A stretch of DNA of 64,000 nt from Penelope pileata (lineage: Eukaryota > Chordata > Aves > Galliformes > Cracidae), in assembly GCA_013396635.1 (NCBI GenBank), contig WBMW01000013.1, positions 124,001-188,000 on the forward strand. The letters run 5' to 3'. The notes below the pieces were generated by a model. The model made no database searches, was not told the origin of the DNA, and saw nothing but the letters and a program-made list of their open reading frames with translations. The position numbers and the translations under genes were made by a program. This document shows, piece by piece, positions 34,891-48,700 of the stretch (position 1 is its first letter; each line of letters begins with the position of its first letter).

Positions 34891-37800
34891 AGTCAGTATG
34901 GACAACGTTCAGATCCTGATATCACCTCTTGAAGCCATGTCTCACCTATCTAGAGAGTCCTTGTTAATGCAGTTCAGCAGGTTTTCATGCCATTAAAACT
35001 GTTCAAGTTTTAGATCAGTAATCCCATGTACTATGACATACTGCACAGTTATACTACTTATTACGTACCTCTCTTCATATATTAGTTGTGGAAGAAGTTC
35101 TTTAATTAAAGAAAATCCTCAAGGAGTTTTGAGGAGAAACATGAATAAATTTGATAATTTAATAATTTTTTTTAAATTTTTTTAAACAGCAACAACAAAA
35201 AAATAACCCCTCTTCTGTATAAAGGCACAGATTTTCTGTAAGGTCTTTTATACCTCTCATCTACCAGTGCAGGAGAGCATGGCACACTCTCCCACATCAC
35301 ATAAACTGATTGTAGTTGTCTATATGACTTTTTTTTTTGCCACCCATTTCAGTCAGAAATCTCCTCCAGATTAGGATCCAACCATCCTGTTTCTGTGCAA
35401 TCTGCAGCAGCTATGTGTGACACCCATCACAGTCCTTCTGTAGCCAAGCTCTGTGGTGCCTCTCACAAATCTGTTTCCCTCAGGAGTGGCTTTAAGCCAC
35501 TCTGTTCTGTGCACCTGCAGACTATGTTCGTTACAAACAGTAGGGTTGTGAGGACGAAGAGAATAAAGAAGAAACAAATAGATTGATATCAGTGATTTGA
35601 GGAGGGAGAAATAAGCTTAAAAACACTGTGCTGTGCAGATTCTATTATTGCAAATTCATGTTCCCTCCTTGTCAAAAGGGAAGCATCAGTGTTTTAATAA
35701 CAACACATGACAGGCTTAAGAAAAGGGAAGACAAGATTTTCTTTCCATCTCCTCAGCAGGTATAAGCAGAATCTATTTGTCCACGCTGGCCAGTCAGTTC
35801 CTGAACAAAGGCTGAGTTGGCAGTGGAACATATGTGTGACAGGTAATAAATGAATCAGACCAGGGAATTAACTGAAGATTTGAAAGCAACTCATCTTGCT
35901 AAATAAATGATACCTGTTAAAACCATCATCAAAGCTTCCTAATAACAAGAAAAGGCTGCATATAGTGATCCCAGAAAAAAATAAATAAACAAACACTGAA
36001 TAAACTTTGGACAAAGAGGTAGAGAAGCAATTGAGAATTAAAGCCAGCTGCACAGAGAAGGTAAATGAGAATCAACCTCAGCTGTGCCTGATTTCCGTAA
36101 GTATCCAGAATTGCAGTTTAGGTTTCAGGCCTAGATGTAGTGCAATTTACTGGATGCACCTTATTGCCCTTGCCAAAAAAAAAAAAAAAATCATTTATGC
36201 TGATATAACTTCAACAATATGTTATTGGCATGCTTACACAGTGTGACAGAGCTAAGCTAATCACACACAAAATATTAATATAGATGCTGAACAAATATGC
36301 TTGCCTCCCAAAACGTAACGGCTATATGATGTTTTAAGTGGATCTGATTGTAGTGCTGTTAAGGTTGCTTAATGTTTTCCACTGGAGTACTGTATTCTGT
36401 TGTCATATCCATGCCAAACTAGAACCTTTTCATTGAAAAGCACAAACACGGTCGTGGGATACATAGTCCAATAAACTAAGTAATACTATGTTGTTAGCAT
36501 TGTAAGGGTTTGTATACATACATAGTTCAGCACTGTCATAATCATTCCGTCAGTGTTTTATGTGTTCTCGATTTTAACTTTTAGCATTATTTTTTAGTAT
36601 ATTGTCATTTACATACTCCATCCTACTCATTAATGTTTGCGTATTCACTTAACGCAAAAAGTTAAAGTCTGTTTAATGACTAAAACTGTGAGGAAGAAAA
36701 AAAACTGTGAGTGGAACGAATTTATACTTTTTGTGATTAAAGGGCTTTGGGATGCCAGGGGATCCAGAATGCCTGTTGTCTAGGGAAGAAAGTGATTTAT
36801 AATACATAGTGAATGAATTCAGGTTTTGAAAATGAGCAAAGGAATGAGGCTGATTGTTCCCGGACTGCTTTTATTAAAAAATCTGGCATTGTGCTGCATA
36901 TACGATACATGTTTAAATGGCCCTGATTTGCCATTTAACAAGTACAGTCCCATGGTGTAGTGGTGTTTTGATGAAACAGTGGCAGCTGAGGAGTAACAGA
37001 TAGACAGTTGTCTACTAGATCAACTCTTCCACCATCGAGTTTTGTTTGCATTCAACCATATCTGGAAAAGGTACTTTTAGTGGAATTAAGAAGATGAAAT
37101 ATTATATAAAAATAAGAGTTTACACTTTTTTTTTTTTTAGAAAAAAATTTCTGCAATTTCTTTCTAAGAAAAACCAAAAATGAGATGGCAATCACACCAA
37201 CCATTAAGCTGAAACCATTTTTTGTAGGAGGACAGCTTAATCTAGCCTCTAATCGATGAGTTAAATATAAACCATATCCACTCAAAAGTGATTTTTCTTC
37301 AGGAAAGAAGTTTTAGTTATTTAACCTTTAATCAATTCAGGACTGCTACAGTACCTGAACAGAACATGCTTGGAGTTACTTGACCTAAGAAAAGTTATCT
37401 AAACACCTGTGTAGTGAGTAGAGGCTTGTGGAGCTATTTGGTACAAAATGTTTCAAGAAATTTGCTTTAAATTCTTCCTCTTTCTAGAGCTGGGTTGACT
37501 GATAAAAGGTTTTAAGGTTGAACACTGCCATGCAGTCCCAAAGCACCCCAGGTTTTTCACCTTGTACCATTTTTTGGAAGACCAGAGTGTTAGCAATTTT
37601 CTTTTCAAGTGCACCTGTGAAGAACTGTATGGTTAAGGTTCTGTTATTGTTTTGGTTGGTTGGTTTGGGTTTTGATTTTGATAGCTTTGTTTTGTTTTTC
37701 TGTGAGATATATGTGTAAGCCCTCTCAGGATGAAGGAATTCAGCACATTTCCTATTTGTAGAGTGCTTTTCCTCCTAGGACATTATGCCTTCCTTCTCTT

Positions 37801-38860
37801 GCACTCATTCTGAAAGAATATTCTGCCTTATTTTCACAGAGAACAAATTCTGTTTGTATGTTATGTACATTATGTATGTTACTTATGTTTTCCACCTCTT
37901 GATTGCACCCTTCAGGATTTAAAGAATCCACTGCATAATTTTTGGATTCCTGTCAGGTTTAAGACAAAGTCAATGAACTGCTAAAACTGGAGTGATTTTG
38001 AACATGCTCTAAAGCAGACTTCTAGATCCTAGAGGAATTAGATGAAGTCAAACAAAGAGATGCCTCTGTAGTTAGGTAGTAGGGAAGCTGGAGCTTTTTG
38101 AACTACAATGTTAGTCTTTTCCTCAACAGCAGTTAAATGGAGGGAAGAGGATGTGGTTTTGTGTTTTGTTTTTTAAATCTCTAGCCCTTGATGTTTTTCA
38201 CAACAATGCCCAAAAAGCGGAGGAACATAACATGTAAATTGGTAGACAGAGAGAGAATTCTGACTGTTAGGACATTTGTTTCAGAAAAGACAGATCAAGA
38301 ACCAGAAATGAATTGTATTTATTAAGAAAGGAAATAAAAACCAGCTTGCATTTTTTTGCTTGGAGACTAACTCCCCCCACTATACTCCTGAAAAATAACC
38401 AATTTTAGCTGTTTCTGTTCTATTTAGCTCAAATGTTTTAGAAGGAGAAAGGCAGAATACATCTTCTTTTGTCAAGGAAATTACAGATAACAGTTTCAGT
38501 CTTGGAGTAATCTTTTAAAATTGTCCATGGCCAAATTCAACAATGCAACCTAGCTCAGCCAAGTACTTCAGTATGCACGTAATTTTGTTCACTTACTTAA
38601 ATCCCTCTGACTTCAAGAGGATTTGAGCAGCGCTTAAGTGCTTTGCTGCAACAGTGCCCTAAACTGGTAGATGGCAAATTTCAGACAAAGAAAGGAAGGC
38701 CATAGTTGCTGATGGTAGGTACCTAAAAAATTGGTTTTATTTCTTCAGATGATCTTGTAGTTCCTCCTGCCTCCAATTTTCTTTCACTCTTCTGGGTATT
38801 TTTGTTTTAAATTATTAATATATATTTTTTAATGCTCTCAGTTGTACGCCACCCAAAACC
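34891..38860. other. Unique DNA, no gene seen
   Basis: No exon or mobile element recognised. Low-complexity patches include a poly-A run at about 36174-36190, a T-run at 37127-37138 and a GT/T-rich stretch at 37648-37700. The frames at 35371-35586 overlap on opposite strands without known domains. Confidence 0.55.
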
Positions 38861-38998
38861 GAAAGGAAAGAGGAAAGGAAAGGAAAGAGGAAAGGAAAGG
38901 AAAGAGGAAAGGAAAGGAAAGGAAAGAGGAAAGGAAAGGAAAGAGGAAAGGAAAGGAGAGGAAAGGAAAGGAGAGGAAAGGAAAGGAGAGGAAAGGAA
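38861..38998 (+). repeat. Uninterrupted 138-base purine tract (GGAAA-type repeat)
   Basis: Every base from 38861 to 38998 on the plus strand is A or G. It is built from GGAAA and GAGG units, with a higher-order alternation of short and long blocks. Such polypurine/polypyrimidine mirror-like tracts can form triplex (H-DNA) and are often unstable. The Lys/Glu/Arg-rich and Phe/Leu/Ser-rich open frames through it on both strands are consequences of the repeat and are not genes. Confidence 0.95.
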
Positions 38999-39383
38999 TC
39001 AACCAAACAAAACAACAAAACAAACCTGAAAGAAGACATGTTCTGGCCTGGCTTGGGCAGTCCATGTTTTGCAATTTACAAGTGTCACAGATACTTTGAA
39101 GACAGATCAGATATCTAAAACAAAATAGATGGATCTTTTAAGAAAACACTTCCAACAGTTAAAAAGGTAAATAGGAACGATTTCCAACGGGTTATTTTCA
39201 AAAGCAGTTAGGTGTTAACCCTATCAAAAGTTATGACTTAGAAAATGTCACCTATTACATTTTCTTTGTGTTTGTTTCAATTTCCACAGATGTTACCTTC
39301 TTAATGTGATGACTTCTCTTTAATATGATCAGTTGTCATTTCACTTTCTTTGAATGTTTTTAACAGTGCAGAACATTTCTAAG
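38999..39383. other. Unique DNA, no gene seen
   Basis: No repeat or exon recognised. Confidence 0.5.
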
Positions 39384-39730
39384 CACTTATTTGAGTGCTG
39401 TGCTGGAGACTTTTGTTTCCAGCAAAAACTGATGGAGATCAACACTTTTTTGACACTCCTTGTACCAAGTGTTTATAAAGTGTTTGTATCTATAATTGTG
39501 TCAAATTATGCTAATTAAGTGCTGAAAGACACTAGTAAGTTGAAGTGCTCAAAAAGTGCATTACTCTGAGTGTCACCCAGGGGCTCTTCACAGCAGACAC
39601 TTGGGGGACAATTTTTTTCCTTCCAAGCACCTTTAGAGCATTATGTCTTAAAGTGACTTTCTGACATTAATTAAATTAAAAAAGCAAGTGCCAGTTAAGT
39701 GCACATGATTTACTCTAATCTTTTGAAGTG
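39384..39730. promoter_or_regulatory. Dense cluster of AAGTG motifs (NK-homeodomain-like sites)
   Basis: Twelve copies of AAGTG or its complement CACTT lie in 347 bases. They start at 39384, 39443, 39467, 39478, 39517, 39543, 39554, 39598, 39651, 39686, 39697 and 39726. In random DNA fewer than one would be expected. Six fit the longer TNAAGTG pattern bound by NKX2-class homeodomain proteins. TGTTTA/TGTTTG forkhead-like cores and ATTA sites are interspersed. The spacing is irregular, so it is not a simple tandem repeat. This is a candidate enhancer with homotypic site clustering. Function is inferred only. Confidence 0.45.
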
Positions 39731-42700
39731 TAAACGTATTTTAGATTAAAATGCCCTTCCCTTTTTCCTTTTTAACAATTCTCCATTTTCCTCCTCAATT
39801 GTCTCCCATACCTTTTCTTAATGAGTAATCAGTTACTTACAACAGCTATGAGAAAGACTGGGAATTAATTCAATTATGTATAATTAGGCAGAAAAATAGA
39901 ACTATTCAAAGATCAAATACCAACAATAGGTCATCTAATAACCTTATGAAGAAAGATCATATTAGCTTAGGGGCAATGCTGTACAGACCTGGGCCACTCT
40001 CAGACTTTACTCTTATCCACCCTGTCCCCAGGGTTACTCATGAAGTGTTTGTTCCAGTTTTCTAGGGTAGCTGCAGGAGACAACAGATACGGTTTTCTTC
40101 TAGTCAACTTAAATCATTACACAAAGGAGATGTTGGTCATTAGCCATACATTAGTCATGCACGTGCGTTCTCAAATACTAAATGGTTTGGCCAAGATGAT
40201 CTAGTAAAATGGAAACACATTAGATGATTGAGACCTACTGTTGTTTAAAGATGGAAGACCTTTGTATGGCACTATAGGCATTTAGAATGAGAACACAGGA
40301 AAAAAAAAAGTTTCTGAAGAAAAGCTCAGACACAGCAATGCAAGGACACCAAAATTTAATACATGTCTTCCTGAAGTGTTAAAAAAAAGTTAAATCTGAA
40401 GTCTGATCAAAAAATAAACAGGCACTTTTAGGAGTGCTATTAGTGAATATCCTACTTCAAGGGTTATTCTGTTTCATGATGGAATATTTTTGTAGGTGTG
40501 CAGATAACAATCCTTATGCTACCTAATTCTGACTAGACTATTAAAATGATTTTTTCACTTTTCTGAGAAACTGTATTTAATCCCTATGTCAATATGCTGA
40601 GAAAGATAGTAAAGATATAACTGAACTTTAAACATATTTAATCTTTCTCTTTAGCTTTCATTCTTGTCGCACAGCCTCAGCAATCAGATTTCAACACTCC
40701 ATTTCTCAGAAAAACTTACAGATATAGAAACCATAAGGAGATAAGATTCTCCTTTGACCCAAAGACACATTCTTACATCTTTGCTATCTTGCATCTTTGG
40801 AAAGTCTTTTAAGTAGTGATGTCTATTTAAATTTTCTAAATGGATAGAATTTTATTTGGTAATGACTGAATAGTTATTGTGCAGACAAGTGGTAGGAGTC
40901 CACAGGGGTATAGAGGTGAGTTGCTCCGCGTAAAGAGACATCCCAGACAGTCCTCACTAGAAACACTATCTGAAAGGTCCTTCGTAGCCTGGAGTTTGTA
41001 AACTGAGTTGTTCTTCACATCATTCTCCAGGGAAGGATGTCAATCTCTCAAGTGTCACTCTCAGTGCAGCAAGAGTGAAGAAGTCAAGAACTCAGTAAAC
41101 GTTGAGCTTGTTTTACCAGTTCAAGGTAAAGTACTTTGTAAGGGCATCTGACACCTTCCCAACAATTGCTTACATTGTGTTTGAGCAGCTTACACTGCTG
41201 TATAAAGCAAAGGGCTTTGTGCTCTAGAGGTCCCAATCCAGCTCTTGCAGGTTGATCCAGTTATCAATGAAGTCAGTTATCAAGGGACCGATTTAGAGTG
41301 AGCTGAATAAACTCTCCAGAGCATCAATTAAATGTGGAAAAGAAAATTTGAATGGTGATTAGTTTGAACTGTTATTGTCTGCTGTTTGGAAGGAAAGGAA
41401 TCAGCGATCTGATTGTCTTCTATAAGGTTACCTATTATAAAACGTATCCCTCTTTTCTGTCCTTGTAGATATTTGATTGCCTATTTATTTGCAATAGTCT
41501 TTGGAGGTAATGAACAGATTAAATTCAGATAGAGGGCTCAGATTCACTATTGGCGCAGCTCTGCTGAAATAAGTGGAATTAGCCAGGAGAGTCAAAATAC
41601 CTTGTGTTCAGCATCCATAAGCTATCTGGCCTGTGATGATTTCTAAAATCCCTCCAGTGGATGCTAGTGTGTTTGTAGAATGTAATTTAATGGACAATAT
41701 GTACAGATCTGAAAACCAGAGGGTATCGAAATACAGAATGGATCAGATTACCTAGATAAGATTATTGTTAGAATGAACAAAACTAAGAATTTGGAGGAAG
41801 GGACAGTGAGATAATTATTCTTGCATTTGGGCTATGTTTCATTTGGTTAGTTTCTTATGGCTTTTTATTTATTTATTTATATATTTTGGGTAAAAAAAAG
41901 CTGGCCAGGTTTGGATCCAGGTCTTTTTAATATGAAGTGCGTATGATCCATTGAATGTTGTGGGTAGTTAGACAAATGGTGTTGGTTACTGTTGTATAAA
42001 TGACTTTGTAATCAAAGCAGCAGCCAACAGACAGCTTCCAGCATTGTTATTGTAGTACATGCTGCCAGTGTTCACTAATTCCAAGGTACAATGAGTCTTG
42101 AAAATATCAAATAGACCTTAGGACATCTGCCGCTTGTCTGACTAGGAAAGAGAGACTGATGAGCACACACAATTAGAGGATCATTAATGTCCATATTGTA
42201 AAGCCACGGCTGTATAGAAAGCAGGACAAAAACAAAAAGGGTTAAGTTAAAAAGAGAGGCTTCTATCCATGCAGGAAAGAAAATTCTGGGAGCAAGAGCA
42301 AACAGGTAACTGAAAATACATGCTATGAAATTGTGGTGAGGTATAACACTTTTTACTGCTGACTGTGTACTGATACATAGCATGGAGGGGTTCTGCACAA
42401 AGCTCTGGTGTAGCAGAAGTGCCACTAAACCTTTATGCCTTCAATTCATGGTAGCAGAAATGGTGTATCTTTGTTTTTACTTTCTGAAGTCCCATTTGCA
42501 TGAATGTAGCCCCCAATAATAACATCTTATTTGATGAATAGTTTATGCTACAGAATTTTTTAAATAAAATGCTCTTAGGCAACCTACTTGGCATTTATCT
42601 TCAAACACTCTAAGTTTGTATATATCTTCCTTATGCAGTCATAACTCCAATGATTTGTTTTTCCCTCTCCACCTACAATAAGTTAGTTTTCGTAAGGATG

Positions 42701-45198
42701 GGAAAGTGCCTCCAGAGACAACACATTGCTGAGAAGAATTAGAAGACCAAAGGTAATAGATCTTTTAATTTAAGATAGGACCACTTGCCATTTCTGTTCC
42801 TTTAAAAAGCAGTCAATTCTAATTATAGAGATTTATCTTGGATTAAGGAAGAAAAACACTAAAGAAAGCTCTGCTTCTTCCACTATAACTCTAGGGTTAA
42901 GGCTTTTCAAAAAGGGAATTATGTGCAGCGGAGACAGTAAAGTGATTGCCATCAAATTCTGAATTAACTGTTCATATGATTGAAGTTTTGTTGTTCTGAA
43001 GATATTTTCCTTTTAACATTATGGGTTTTTGTTTGTTTGTTTGTTTTTGTTTTTTTACATGCTTATCACTACTATTCCCCTGTGTTGGAGGCAAAAAAAA
43101 AAGTAGAGGCTTTTTGAGAGAAAAGGGTTTCTAATAGATCTTGTAGAGTAACAGTTTAATCTACAGAATCTTGGAATTCCAATGGAAGAACACTCTTGTG
43201 ATCCATCTTAACTTGAATATTTTTGGAGTCTAAAGACAATAACAAAGGTTTGAATAAAAGTTACAGACCCCAGTTAAAAAGGTTAACATGGAAAGAATCA
43301 CTTTCAGTACAGTTTCAAAGACAACTGTTGTGTTTCCTCAACTTCCTCTTTTGCCTCATGTCCCTGAAATGTTTTTGGATTTATCGTGTCTTCCTTTTTT
43401 TCTGATAGTGTTTGTTCTCCACATGGAAATTTTTTAGTACTCATCAAGATATCTGGTATCCTTCCTTGAGATATCATTTATCATGGGACTGTTTATCATT
43501 TTCCTTATCTGGGCCACAGATGTGCTGGCCCGGATTTGGAGACTTCATTCTTTTCTGAGCTATCAAAAAAATCTATGGAGAGGAATGGGAAATTCCTCTT
43601 TTGTCTTGGACAAAAAAGTCAAACCACCTCCAACATGCAAAGATTCAGTCTTTGAAACTTCTGAAATATCTTTTTTGTCCTTGTCACCCACTTGTCGTAG
43701 GAAATGCGATCTGTCTTTATTTAGTATAGTAAAAGATCAGTTTGTGCTAAACTGTTTCTGGTGTTTCATTGTTATCCACATGGGGAAAGTGATGGAAATG
43801 CTGTGCTACTTCTCTCAAAGACTTCAGTATTAATATTGCACAGCCTGCAATATTCAGTCCTCAGTCAGTTTCTGAGGCAGAACTAAGGAGTCAGTGTATG
43901 TTTTCAGTATATTTTATTATGGATATCTGTGATCCCACCCTGAAAACGACAAGCCTCTTTTAAAGCGTATATTCATAAAATATAAAGCAAGGGAAGACTT
44001 TTATCATCCTCTATTATATATAACAAAACTCTCTGTATCCTCCTAGCATGCATATTTTCTGTTAAGTAACAGCAGTTGAAGACTGACTGATAATACAAGA
44101 ATTTGGAATTAAAATAAATACCAGGATCTGAACAATATGTATTTTGTTTTTCATGTTTTACTAACTCAATGTTCTTGAACTAATATGATGATGATAAGAA
44201 GTTATGGTCTTCCAATTGCATTTTACTTTTTTGCTCATCATCCTCTTCTAGTATTTCTTAATACAGATACATCTGGAGTTACATTAGTTTTCTTAAGAAG
44301 ACAGCCGCAAGATAGGAAGTTACCAGGAAGGAGTTCTTTAAGGGTGTCTCGTATATGCACAAAGTAAAGTGATAAATACATATGATAGTTGAGTTTAAAG
44401 TTATAAGAGCCACATCCAAAATTATCACAATGCGGTTTAAATGAACTTAAAATGAAAACATGGCTGAACTTAATTGCAGTGGTTATTAATGTAGTTTGCT
44501 GAGTGTAGATGGCAGCTGAAAACCTGTTCATGTATTGCTGAACTGCAAGAAGAGGTATAACAAATAAAACAAATTAGAAGCCTTGTGGCAGTACAAACAT
44601 ACATTTGAATTTCAGCTGTTGGGTTTTTGTTATATTTTTGGGGGGTAAAAAATAGAAGCATATGTTTTACTCCAACAACATGGCCGTACAAGGCCCACTA
44701 AAGATGTAAACTGGAATTCACAGCCTTTGCCTGATGACAGATGCATCTTCAGTTGACTGGACTCTACTATTCTATTGAGCTTCCTCCAAAGCATAAGAGC
44801 AGGAATGAAAACAGGGACTTTGTAGCATTTTGGGAGGAAACGAGAAGTTTGCAGAAGACTTCAGGATCTAAATGGGCTGTCCTGAGATTTCCCTGTCTCC
44901 AGCATCAACAGACTGGATGAGGGCCTGGACTTCCTTTTGCTGCTGCAGAAGGAACTGCTTCTTTGGGGACACACCAGAGGTCCAGTGCCACAAAAAAATC
45001 CCTCACAGCACCCATAGAAGTACTGTGGCCAAGCTGATGCAAGGCAGAGATGACATTTCAGCATGAGAGATCAGCCAGACAGACAGATCTGAGCCATCAG
45101 TGTAGGTGACAAGGGATACAGTGCTGCTTGCACCTGCAGCCTGAAGAGGAGCCTGTACAAATGTCTTCAGGCTCCAAATCAAAAAGTCAATTGTTCTA
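39731..45198. other. Unique DNA, no gene seen
   Basis: No exon or mobile element recognised. Simple stretches: TTTA repeats at 41861-41880 and GTTT repeats at 43025-43057. Open frames at 42075-42425 (minus) and 43483-43833 (plus), each 116 codons, are the longest here. They show no domain I recognise and no supporting splice or start context, so I treat them as chance. Confidence 0.55.
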
Positions 45199-45737
45199 CA
45201 TAGGCCGTTCCAAAAGTAATGCTTCATATTTATTCTTATGGAAACTACAACAGATGCAAAGAGCACAATAACACTATTTGATAGAGAAAATTCTCAGCTA
45301 CAAAACACTATTTTTCAACATAGTCATTACCATTAGCTATGCATTTTCACCAATGATGAACAAAAGCCTGCATGCCATGCTCATAAAAATCTGTACCAGA
45401 GGAGGTAACCCACTGTTTCAAAACGTTTCACCACCCACTGCCTCACTGGTGCTCACATCCACTGTTTGGTCTCCATAAATGATCAGCAAATGTCAATGGG
45501 TGCAATTTTTTCCACATGGAGGAATTCAATGACACACCTTTATTTCATATATACTTCCACATCAGATACCATTTTGTCAGACAGTCCCTGTGCTGCCATC
45601 TGTCACGGGGCAACAAAATGTAATTTTGGAATATTGGTGGAAAGGCTCAACCTCTACTGCCATACAACCAACATCAGCCTTTGACATAGTGGACCAACAT
45701 AATAAAGTAAGTGGCATTACTTTCAGAGCTGCCTGCA
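45199..45737 (-). mobile_element. Internally deleted mariner (Galluhop-like), 539 bases
   Basis: Both ends are clear: inverted repeats containing CCAAAAGTAATGC (left) and GGCATTACTTTCAGAGC (right) are flanked by TA at 45197-45198 and 45738-45739. On the minus strand it has the transposase N-terminal region and the C-terminal region. The centre, including all catalytic residues, is missing: the join lies close to 45410-45430, next to the GTGAGGCAGTGGGTGGTGAA segment. It is a MITE-like, non-autonomous derivative with several stops in the remaining coding parts. Confidence 0.92.
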
Positions 45738-45739
45738 TA

Positions 45740-48700
45740 GATCCTGTTTGCAGGCTTATTTTGTGTACTCTGTTGCTGGGTTTTTGCAAACTAATGAAGT
45801 GCTCCAGTTCCATTTAATGAAACTATTTGTTTTGTACAGAAACTTTTTGTTTGGAAGTGGGGATGTATTGTCCAGTGAGTGATCCAAAGAAAGTACTTGT
45901 TTCTTCTGTTTTAGTGTGGGAGTGAGCAGACTTTAATTTCATTTTGTTAAGAACTCTGAGTTCTGAACCTGGCACTTGCTGCTATTGGAAACTCCTGACA
46001 GAGCTCTCATAATACTGTATATGCTAGGAAAAAAATCTCCAGTAAATAAAGTCGTAGCAACTCAATCTTTCGATCATTAGTAATCTAATTGGAAATCATT
46101 AGGCATCTAAAAGAGTAAGTTTTTCAGTGAGCCTGAAGAAGGCTTCCCAAGTTAATGAATGATTCAATCCATAACTGGTCTGAAAGAGGAGTATTGAATA
46201 CTTTTTTTTAAGATGTGAGTACCAGGCTTTGACCAGGAGGAAATGTCTAACAGATGTTCTGCGTTTAACTTTTAAGTGTCTAATACAAGTCTGCATGGAG
46301 TGTGAAGATTCTGGTAACACCTGTATGACCTCTCTTATCATTTACAATTTAACACTGCTTTCACATGTGGCAAAACATTTCTGAATTTTTGTGGTAGTGT
46401 TTTTTTTTTATAAGAATATTTCCTTCAAAGCCGTAGGTAACTGTTTTATGTGGGAAATCCAAATCAGATTCAAAATTAACACTGCTGATCAGAGACAGGT
46501 TTGTTGCTTCTTACAGAGTATAAAGGAGAAACTTCAATAGTTTCAATTTTAAAATAAAAACAAAACCAGGCCAGATCCATGCATTTGTCCAGCTATGATA
46601 ATGAAACTTTCATAATGGTGTATTTTCTGCTGGAACTAGGACATGCTTCTTTCAAAGAGCTCCAAGCATCTTTGCAAATGATGCAGGCCAAGGTTCTGTA
46701 GCAAGTGTCCAGTATTCAGTTATTCATCTGTAGCAACGCCAAGAGTAAAAGCAGAAGGATTGCCATTTGAAAGTCTGTGAAGACAGTATTTGGTTATTTT
46801 CTTTGACTCAGCGATGAATCTGCTTTCAATGTATGCGGGAAACAGAGCAGTTCAGACCATTACACTTTCTAAACAGAATATTTGAAAAAGGGCCATTTGT
46901 CATGCACTTGAATGAGATGGTAGTAGCCAATACTTAGCATATGGCTCTTCAGTTTGCAGTCTCTGTACTGCAAGCAGCTCTGACTATCTCACATGATGGA
47001 GAACCATTGTCTCTTCAGTGAGATACAGGTTACCTATTTTATTGTCTTTTATTTGGCTTTGTTGGGTTTTTTGTGTGTTTTTTGTTTGTTTGTTTGTTTT
47101 AAGCAAATCCTTCATGGATTAAGCATGTTGCAAATTAATCACAAAGGAAGATAGGTGAAATTAAAGAGAAACAAAGGCTCCTCAATGTGCATAGGTGGCC
47201 TAAAATGGTAAGGGTTTTGTTCTCTGTCTTTCCAGAAGGGTCAAAGACATTAGGCAATACTCTTGGGGCTGTGCCTGGTTTTATCTCATGCTGCAGTGCT
47301 GAACCCATCCGGAGTGTGGGTGGCCTGCCTTCAGTTTCTGTCTGCGCTTGATGATTGAATCCACATCCCCTGGCTAGGAGATATTTAGGATGTAGGCATT
47401 CCAAATATTAACTGTATGCAGAAACTGGAAGCCAGAATTTCTCCCCAGTTGAATATTGAAAAAACTGGTTTCTGGAGTGATATTTGTTCTTACTTTCCAT
47501 CTTTTATCTATGGCTTCATAGTTAGACCATAAGGGCAAATTACACATGTGTGATTTGCCCATTTATTCAAGTGAAAAAAAAATAGTTTCACTTCAATGGC
47601 AAAATTTTATGATGATTTTCACCAATTCAATCAGTGCTGGGTTTTTTGTTGGTTGTTTTTGGTTGGTTGTTTGCTTTGGTTGGTTTGATATTTGTAGGAT
47701 TTTCTTTTCTTTTGTTTGTTTGTTTTAATACTAGAATTATTGAGCTTTTCATTACCTATAAATGTATTGCCAGATTCCATCATGAGCCAAGAGCACTGCT
47801 GTGTTTCTTTTCTTGATGGTCTGACAGTGCACAGTAAGAGAGGAAGGATTCTATCTATCTTGTGATTTTTTTTTTCTCCTTCCACAAAATGCAGTTTACA
47901 AAATACAGGTACCTTATGCCAGAGATAGATTCAAAAGAGATTATATCAGTAGCTAAGATTGCAAGTTTTAAGATTGAACACAAGCTATTTAAGCTGAGTG
48001 TGTCTTTTTGTTTGATTTTTATTTTCCTGTAACAAGCAAATTCCTACTGATGGTCAATATTCCACAAAAACTTAACTAATGATAGGCATAAGAATGTTTT
48101 TGTGCTTTCGGAATGTTCTAACATTACTCTTTGCTTTGAAGTCTTTTAACTGTTTACTGTTTGATGCTAGACAAGCAACACTGATCATTATATATATATT
48201 TATATATTTTTCAGAGCTTGCAAATGTACATATAGCGAATAAATTCTTTCACAAATTCAGTAATGCTTACGTTTGCAGAAGTAAAGGACACAAGCAAGAA
48301 AAAACAGGGATACATTATGGAATTAAAATTATAAGACATTTTAAGGCAGTTGGACTGCAGTTTTTCAAATTGTAATGTGGTGTTAGCATCTGTGCTGTGT
48401 TTTATATCTAGTTTTTATTTTTAACATGAGTTTTGCCTTAACTAATTGCAGTACGTAGTACTAATGTAATCTCTAATACAACTAACGAAGTAAATAGGCG
48501 CAATCCATAGACTGAGTATCTCAGTGGTATCTCATCTTTGTCTGTTAAACAGAGCTAACATTTACCCTGTGCTTGCCCCCTGACATGTAATAAAGACCCA
48601 TTCTCAGCATTTGTATGATTTTATTGCTAGCGTGTTAATGCCCAAATTGTGTATGACTTCTGATGATAGAATAAAATGGGTATGCTTCTTGTTGCAAATC

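Noticed and set aside
38832..39099. Lys/Glu/Arg-rich open frames on the plus strand and Phe/Leu/Ser-rich frames on the minus strand
   Set aside because: They are direct translations of the GGAAA purine tract in all frames. No start context or flanking coding sequence.
42075..42425. 116-codon minus-strand frame with hydrophobic segments
   Set aside because: Hydrophobic residues are expected from T-rich codons. No domain, no splice context, no conservation evidence.
43483..43833. 116-codon plus-strand frame starting MGLFIIFLIWA
   Set aside because: The start looks like a signal or membrane segment, but the rest has no recognisable domain and AT-rich DNA gives such frames by chance.
45136..45176. 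Small inverted repeat AGCCTGAAG...CTTCAGGCT
   Set aside because: Only a 9-base stem with a wide loop, easily due to chance.
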